Source of the DNA: an uncultured Phenylobacterium sp.
Lineage (GTDB): Bacteria > Pseudomonadota > Alphaproteobacteria > Caulobacterales > Caulobacteraceae
Direction of reading: 5' to 3'
Assembly: GCA_945952355.1 (NCBI GenBank)
Contig: CAMFIW010000054.1
Location: 1 to 10,326, forward strand
DNA length: 10,326 bases
Positions 6,801 to 10,326 of the stretch are shown piece after piece. Each line of letters starts with the position of its first letter. The stretch's first letter is position 1. The notes under the pieces are model-generated. The model saw nothing but the letters and a program-made list of their open reading frames with translations. It searched no databases and had not been told where the DNA came from. The position numbers and the translations under genes are program-made.

Positions 6801-8271
6801 GGTGCAGATCGTTGCGCAACTTGGGCGCGAAGATCAGTCTTGAAGGATCGACCCCCGCGGACACCGCGTGCTCCGCCAGCCGCGCCTGCGCCTCCGCATC
6901 GCTCTCGAGAAGCCACAGCACGCTTCCATCCACCGCGCGGAGGATCTCCATCCAGCGTCCGAAGGTGAAGTGCGTGATCTTGTGCGGCGCGTTGAAGCAG
7001 CAGAAGACCGTCGCACCCTCGGGCAGTCCGGCCTCGGCGCGGCTCGGCCTTTGCGCCGCCACCACCCGCTTGCGATCGTTCGGCTGGTAGCAGGCCAGAC
7101 GAAGGACGCGCTCCGAGTAGTAGAGCTCCTGGCCCGGCGGAATGATCCAGTCGTCCGCCACGATGTAGTGGTGGTAGGGGCTGGCCATGGTTCCCGGATA
7201 GCCCAGCCAGTTCACCTGGATCGGCGCCGGGCGCCGCGAGAACACGCCGGTGCGCGCGCTGCGCGTATGGCCGTTCAGATCCACGAGGACGTCGATCCGA
7301 TCGGCGGCGATCTGCGCCGCGGCCGCGTCGTCGGTGAGGCTGCTGATGTCGATCCAGTGCTCGACGGCCGCCTTGGCCCGGTGATGGATCGGATCGTCTG
7401 CAGGCACGCCGCAGTAGTAGGCGAACACTTCGACCCGAGCGCGATCGTGCAATTCCAGGAGTTCGGCCATCAGGTGCCCGACGGCGTGTTCGCGCAGGTC
7501 GGAGGAAACGTAGCCGACCCGGATCCGTCGCCCGGCCTCGATCGACGCGCGCCGACGGTCATGATCGCGGGGCGCCGGGATATGGTCGATGGACTCGCGC
7601 ACATAGCGTTCGGCCGAGCCGAGCTGCATCAACGGATCGTCGGTGTAGGCCGCCACCGACAAGGGATGCATGCCCCGCAGCTGAGCCGCCCTGTCGAGCT
7701 TCTCCAGCGGATCGATCGGCGGCCATTTGCACTGCCCCATCCGCATGGCCACGAACTGCTCGACCACGTCGCGGTGCGGCTGGCCCAGCGCCAGGGCCTC
7801 GCGCAGGGTCGCTTCCGCCTCGGCCATGCGATGCAGATCCGACTGCACGCGTGTGATCTGCTTCAGCAGCGCCAGTTTGTGGTCGATCGACGCGCCGGTG
7901 ACCATCGGCAGACGCGCGGCGCCGGCGCGCCACAGCTCGATGCCGTTGGCGGGCGATCCGGCCCGTTCCACCAGGCCGCCCAGATTGACATAGGCCGGGG
8001 CGAAGTCGGGATTGATCTCCAGCACCGCCTTCAGCGACTCAATCGCGGCCCCGACGTCGCCGATCTGGCTTTGCAGGCAGGCCTTGTTGAAGATCGCGAT
8101 GGCGACCTGCGGCTGCCCCGCATTGGCCGATGCCCAGGCCTCGTAGAGGGCGATCCCTTCCCGCTCGCGCCCCGCCGGGCCGAGGCCCGAGACGGCGACA
8201 ATCACGTCGGCGAGGCTCGCCGAGCCGGACTCCGTCAGCGGTGAAAGCGTGTCGGTCGGATGCTCAACCAT
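3889..8271 (-). CDS. Giant glycosylation fusion: TPR + GT41 (OGT/SPINDLY-type) + FkbM methyltransferase + TPR-like + GT-A glycosyltransferase
   Basis: This 1460-residue cytosolic protein has no signal peptide or membrane segment. Residues about 35-165 are TPR-like (AAIESLKAVLEINPDFAPAY). About 245-605 is a GT41 domain: VGYVSSDLREHAVGHLMAEL with H262 at the position of the OGT catalytic histidine, DLNGHTRSARTGVF (331-344), FNAPHKI with K431 matching the UDP-binding lysine, and YGAHTTASDALWMGVPVLTL (506-525). About 690-905 is a FkbM-type SAM methyltransferase: FVQVGGFDG (703-711), VEPIPQYFDKL (731-741), KTLDHLL (827-833), LQIDTEGYD (844-852). About 910-1075 is again TPR-like. About 1195-1440 looks like a GT-A glycosyltransferase with the metal-binding DID (1312-1314, in FVSDIDLVLQ) and WIDQAALL (1384-1391). 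Caulobacter FlmG, a TPR-GT41 protein, glycosylates flagellin, and flagellin genes lie just downstream; the extra two enzymes are not part of FlmG as I know it. The gene sits 30 bp ahead of the UDP-xylose synthase. The ribosome site is weak. Domains are firm for GT41 and FkbM, less so for the C-terminal GT. Confidence 0.9.
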   Translation of the reverse strand: MVEHPTDTLSPLTESGSASLADVIVAVSGLGPAGREREGIALYEAWASANAGQPQVAIAIFNKACLQSQIGDVGAAIESLKAVLEINPDFAPAYVNLGGLVERAGSPANGIELWRAGAARLPMVTGASIDHKLALLKQITRVQSDLHRMAEAEATLREALALGQPHRDVVEQFVAMRMGQCKWPPIDPLEKLDRAAQLRGMHPLSVAAYTDDPLMQLGSAERYVRESIDHIPAPRDHDRRRASIEAGRRIRVGYVSSDLREHAVGHLMAELLELHDRARVEVFAYYCGVPADDPIHHRAKAAVEHWIDISSLTDDAAAAQIAADRIDVLVDLNGHTRSARTGVFSRRPAPIQVNWLGYPGTMASPYHHYIVADDWIIPPGQELYYSERVLRLACYQPNDRKRVVAAQRPSRAEAGLPEGATVFCCFNAPHKITHFTFGRWMEILRAVDGSVLWLLESDAEAQARLAEHAVSAGVDPSRLIFAPKLRNDLHLARYPLADLFLDTVPYGAHTTASDALWMGVPVLTLSGRSFAARVCGSLVRSAGLPDLVCERTADFVARGVELGRDRATLAALRARLEAARPDCDLFAMERLADRLEDLFAQMCDDHRRGDLPRPDLANLDDYLEAAIALDHDDREMLGEVDYHGLFRAALGLRHAARPIREDARLWTAEAIAESERPGSPSAHDDPFDIAMAELVARRPDSFFVQVGGFDGVSFDPLRPHVVAADLAGVIVEPIPQYFDKLQALYDGNPKVTPINCAVADEDGERTIWKFNPEAVERGLLPPHFAGISSFLMEDLLKETGVLGRSSPNAETTAALRALVQPVQVPCKTLDHLLSERGIERIDILQIDTEGYDFEVLKLFDFARFRPGVVHYEHQHLNGEDTAAAEALLRGHGYRISRQQFDTTAVFDTPEALAEVDRLRAMAAELASEGRAGEALLVLQKLHASRPSDVETLRALVRLLSSMGRVLEALERLIELKVAAGDPETVIEDVRAQALVAIERYNAHLAAGEMAQAEAYAAALAEVAPLSAPMVTAALVCNQALGRRDRVEHYARALLALDPADPAALAALAEVAPTSPGNSLDGEISEVLDPARDVHPLLRLRDIHDLASRILCAPLDAGGLARVRRLQDAARALVIELPVDSEWAGWAIHYRLMMDAVDLPAIEAPTPDAGHEAAAEIADSTGSPLAPGGLKGRADELGARAVFFAAADEAYVDLYARWYALSVLKYADVAAMVVIHVIGGAGRLAEIAAKVGVRDPRLMFTADAFDEAAVATKSYDAPPKGLADKPIAHLQSVRFLRLDGLLSALERPIFVSDIDLVLQRGVADLLDRTAGDDIVVNENEISWNAGSRLTANLLLVNPTANAHRFLRSLRAYLERHLAASAVTRWIDQAALLFARHHLERHGEAPRIGRFDTSSDINNVMYPSYRDHPFRFLSLFHGFDTSSLEALDLDRGPADRGSRRSA

Positions 8272-8288
8272 TCAGTCTCGGCGGGTCG

Positions 8289-8323
8289 CGATTCGAGGTC
8301 CGCGATCATCGCACGCCGATTCG
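8289..8323. promoter_or_regulatory. Possible operator: palindrome between two direct repeats
   Basis: The perfect 11-base palindrome GCGATCATCGC (8302-8312) is bracketed by two identical CGATTCG copies (8289-8295 and 8317-8323). The cluster begins 18 bases upstream of the start of the large glycosyltransferase gene, where a repressor or promoter would act. I see no convincing -35/-10 or sigma54 match in 8272-8369. Confidence 0.25.
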
Positions 8324-8369
8324 CGCCGACCCAGAAATCGATCCAGCGACCGCTCGCCGCACGAAACCA

Positions 8370-8391
8370 CCCGCCGGACGGATCCGGCGGG
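8370..8391 (-). terminator. Hairpin terminator of the octapeptide-repeat gene
   Basis: CCCGCCGGA (8370-8378) and TCCGGCGGG (8383-8391) form a perfect 9-bp stem with loop CGGA, 28 bases after the stop of the repeat-protein gene. The minus strand continues TGGTTTCGTG, a weak T-rich tail. It suggests the repeat protein and the glycosyltransferase are separate or only partly linked transcripts. Confidence 0.65.
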
Positions 8392-8419
8392 CGGCGCACG
8401 TTCCCTTTGAGACTGCCGA

Positions 8420-10326
8420 TCAGCTGCCTGCCAGATAGGCAGCGGTCTGAGCGGTATCGAAGCTTTGCACCTGGGTCTGGGTGAAGGCCGCCATCTGGGT
8501 CGTCGACAGGGCCGCGATGTTGGTCGTCGACAGGCTGTCGAGCTGGGTCGCCGTGAGCCCCGGAGGCTGGGTGACGGCGAAGTTCGACATCGGGGGGGTG
8601 GTCAAGCCCGCGATCACCGTGCCCGTCAGGGCGCCGATCTGCGTCGCCGTCAGCGCCTTGGCCTGGGTAGCCGAGAGTTCGCTGAAGTCCGACGTCGACA
8701 GGCCCTTCACCTGGGTGGTGGTCACCCCGCGCAGCTGGGTGGCGTTGAGCGCACCGACCTGGGTCGCATTCAGAGCCGCGAAGCTCGTGGCGTTGAAGCC
8801 TCCGACCTGGGTGGCCGAAAGCGCGCCGACCTGGGTCGCCGACAGCTCGCCGACATCGGTGGTCGAAAGGCCGGCGATCTGGGTCGCGGTCAGGCCGCCC
8901 AGTTGGGTTGTCGACAGGGCCGCGACCTGGGTCGCATCGAGGCTGGAGATGTTGGCCGCGCTTAGCGCGCCGACCTGGCTGGCCGACAGCGCCCCGAGCT
9001 GGGTGGTGGTCAGTTCGCCGAAGTCTGTGGCCGACAGATTCTTGAGCTGGCTGGTCGTCAGGCCGCCGACCTGGGTCGTGCTGAGCGAACCGACCTGGGT
9101 CGCGTCCAGGGCCGAGAGCGAGGCATCCTTGAGCGCGCCGATCTGGGCCGGCAGAAGCGCCGCGATCTGGGTGGCGTTGAGCGCGCCGGCCTGGGTGGCG
9201 GTGAGTGCGCCCACCTGAGTGTTGGTGAGCGCGCCGACCTGGGTGGCCGAAAGTTCGCCGATGTCGCCTGTGCTCAGGCCGCCGATCTGGGTCGCCGTAA
9301 GGCCCTTGATCTGGGTCGTAGACAGGCCGCCCACCTGGGTTGCGTTCAGCGCCGAGACATTGGCGGGCGACAAGGCCGCGATCTGGGAGGTCGAGAGCGC
9401 CCCGATCTGAGTGGCGGTGATCTGGCCGAGGGTTGTCGCGCCGAGGCTCGAAAGCTGGGTCGCCGCCAGGCCCTTCACTTGGGTCGTCGACAGCGCCCCC
9501 ACCTCGGTGGCGTCCAAGCTGGCCAGGTTGGTGGCGCTCACCGCCCCGATCTGCGTCGCCGTCAGCGCTCCAAGCTGGGTCGCGGTCAGTTCGCCGAAGT
9601 CCGTAGACGAAAGGTTCTTCACCTGGGTCGCCGTCAGGCCGCCGATCTGGGTTGTGGTCAGGGCGCCCACCTGGGTCGCGTCGAGCTGGGCGAAGGCCGC
9701 ATCCGACAGGGCGCCGATCTGGCTGGCGCTGAGGGCGCCGAGCTGGGTCGCGTTCAGGCTGCCGATGCTGGTGGTCGACAGAGCTGCGATCTGGGCCGCG
9801 GTCAGCGCGCCGATCTGGGTCGCCGAGAACTCGCCGAGGTCGGTGGCGTCGAGCCCCTTCACCTGGGTCGTGGTCTGGCTCTTCACCTGGCTGACCGAGA
9901 GCGCCGCCACTTGGGTGGCGTTCAGCGCAGATAGATTGGTCGCGCTGAGACCCGTGAGCTGCGTGCCGGACAAGGCGCCGATCTGGGTGGCCGAGAACTC
10001 GCCCATGTCCGTCCCGGTGAGGCTGCCGAGCTGAGTGGCCTTCAGGCCGGCCAGCTGCGTGCCGGAAAGGGCGCCGACCTGGGTCGCGTCCAGCGCCGAG
10101 ACGTTGGCCGCCGACAGCGCGCCGACCTGGGAGGCGGTCAGGGCGCCGATCTGGGTGGCGTTGAGCTGGCCCAGCGTGGTGGCCGTCAGGGCGCCGATCT
10201 GGGTGGTCGACAGGCCCTTTACCTGGGTCGTGCTGAGTGCGCCGACCTCGGTGGCGTTCAGACTGCCGAGGTTCGTGGCGGACAGGGCGCCGAGCTGGGC
10301 GGCGCTGAGCGAGCCGAGTTGGGTCG
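8420..10326 (-). CDS. Octapeptide-repeat protein, Ser/Thr/Gln-rich (5' end outside window)
   Basis: I do not recognise this as a named family. The visible 634 residues are 77 full octapeptides plus one partial, consensus [ST]-[AT]-[TS]-Q-[VI]-x-[AG]-L, then a 12-residue tail ending AAYLAGS. The ATG at 10006 is not the start: it is the Met of an octad (TGTDMGEF), and the frame continues in perfect octad register to the window edge. Octads group into modules of 7 or 10 whose last octad is marked by Asp and GE[LF]. I see no Cys, Trp or His, one Arg, and very few charges in the visible part. The last nine octads are degenerate (TTPPMSNF, AVTQPPGL). Such composition suggests a secreted or surface filamentous protein, and an uncleaved C-terminal export signal is possible but unproven. 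Ser/Thr density makes it a conceivable O-glycosylation substrate of the enzyme encoded next. It could also be a structural or adhesive protein. The translation is certain; the function is not. Confidence 0.85.
   Translation of the reverse strand, partial: TQLGSLSAAQLGALSATNLGSLNATEVGALSTTQVKGLSTTQIGALTATTLGQLNATQIGALTASQVGALSAANVSALDATQVGALSGTQLAGLKATQLGSLTGTDMGEFSATQIGALSGTQLTGLSATNLSALNATQVAALSVSQVKSQTTTQVKGLDATDLGEFSATQIGALTAAQIAALSTTSIGSLNATQLGALSASQIGALSDAAFAQLDATQVGALTTTQIGGLTATQVKNLSSTDFGELTATQLGALTATQIGAVSATNLASLDATEVGALSTTQVKGLAATQLSSLGATTLGQITATQIGALSTSQIAALSPANVSALNATQVGGLSTTQIKGLTATQIGGLSTGDIGELSATQVGALTNTQVGALTATQAGALNATQIAALLPAQIGALKDASLSALDATQVGSLSTTQVGGLTTSQLKNLSATDFGELTTTQLGALSASQVGALSAANISSLDATQVAALSTTQLGGLTATQIAGLSTTDVGELSATQVGALSATQVGGFNATSFAALNATQVGALNATQLRGVTTTQVKGLSTSDFSELSATQAKALTATQIGALTGTVIAGLTTPPMSNFAVTQPPGLTATQLDSLSTTNIAALSTTQMAAFTQTQVQSFDTAQTAAYLAGS
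8675..9250 (-). repeat. Higher-order repeat, copy B (24 octads: 10+7+7)
   Basis: This 576-bp unit abuts copy A. Modules are 9250-9011 (10 octads, ending SATDFGEL), 9010-8843 (7, ending STTDVGEL) and 8842-8675 (7, ending STSDFSEL). The odd octad KDASLSAL at position 6 and TTSQLKNL at position 9 match copy A in register. It is followed by the degenerate tail octads 8674-8459. Confidence 0.75.
9251..9826 (-). repeat. Higher-order repeat, copy A (24 octads: 10+7+7)
   Basis: This 576-bp unit has three modules: 9826-9587 (10 octads, ending SSTDFGEL), 9586-9419 (7, ending GATTLGQI) and 9418-9251 (7, ending STGDIGEL). The ten-octad module carries the atypical octad SDAAFAQL at position 6 and TATQVKNL at position 9. 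These line up with copy B. Confidence 0.75.

Larger units (their letters stand above)
8459..10326 (-). repeat. 24-bp coding tandem repeat array
   Basis: The array is continuous, with a 24-base period and one unit per octapeptide. The codons for Thr-Gln are nearly always ACC CAG, seen on the plus strand as a recurring CTGGGT. Units differ by substitutions, and no frame-breaking indels are seen in 77 full copies. It continues past the window end. Confidence 0.95.

Noticed and set aside
5363..6916. 517-codon minus-strand frame inside the large glycosyltransferase gene
   Set aside because: It is out of frame with the GT41/FkbM coding sequence, and its translation is a low-complexity Arg/Gly/Pro/Ala product typical of shadow frames in GC-rich DNA.
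10004..10006. ATG at 10006 as start of the octapeptide-repeat gene
   Set aside because: The Met is inside an octad (TGTDMGEF), and the same frame continues with perfect repeats to the end of the window; the gene is truncated by the window.
8481..10034. Plus-strand open frames with WVA/PTWV repeats opposite the octapeptide gene
   Set aside because: They are antisense images of the 24-bp repeat; repeats with a period divisible by three stay open in several frames. The minus-strand octad has capping-like and hydrophobic patterning and a proper terminator hairpin after its stop.
8459..10326. CRISPR array or non-coding satellite
   Set aside because: There is no repeat-spacer alternation; every unit is 24 bases, codes in one frame and differs by substitutions that keep the octad pattern.
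8420..10326. Ice-nucleation or antifreeze protein
   Set aside because: Octapeptide hierarchy and Thr-x-Thr triplets recall InaZ-type proteins, but the AGYGSTLT consensus and its aromatic residue are absent and the hydrophobic pattern differs.

Overview
This is a GC-rich window whose two flagellins (273 and 281 aa, with no D2/D3 outer domains), sigma54 promoters and FlbD/ftr-like palindromes point to an alphaproteobacterium of the Caulobacterales (Caulobacter/Phenylobacterium-like). The taxonomic call is an inference from gene families, not from a marker gene. Every gene I can support lies on the minus strand, so the biological reading order runs from high to low coordinates.

Reading in transcription order: (1) 10326-8420 is the 3' part of a long gene for a Ser/Thr/Gln-rich protein made almost only of octapeptides, organised in nested repeats of 8, 56/80 and 192 residues; it runs off the window edge. 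A 9-bp GC hairpin follows it. (2) 8271-3889 encodes one 1460-residue protein. It joins an N-terminal TPR region, a GT41 (OGT/SPINDLY-type) glycosyltransferase, a FkbM-type methyltransferase, a second TPR-like segment and a C-terminal GT-A-like glycosyltransferase with a DxD motif. (3) 30 bp downstream, probably in the same operon, is a UDP-glucuronate decarboxylase that makes UDP-xylose (3858-2911). (4) Then come two paralogous flagellin genes (2656-1811 and 1520-699), each with its own sigma54 -24/-12 promoter and upstream inverted repeats, a small FlaG-like gene (571-281), and the first 30 codons of a third, more divergent flagellin (90 to <1).

The likely theme is a surface or flagellar glycosylation locus. 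The decarboxylase supplies a nucleotide sugar, and the large fusion could transfer sugars to Ser/Thr and methylate the glycan. Possible acceptors are the flagellins (by analogy with Caulobacter FlmG, a TPR-GT41 flagellin glycosyltransferase) or the Ser/Thr-rich octapeptide protein immediately upstream. The most unusual elements are the three-enzyme fusion and the hierarchical octapeptide protein. Which acceptor is used, and what the sugar is, cannot be decided from sequence alone.
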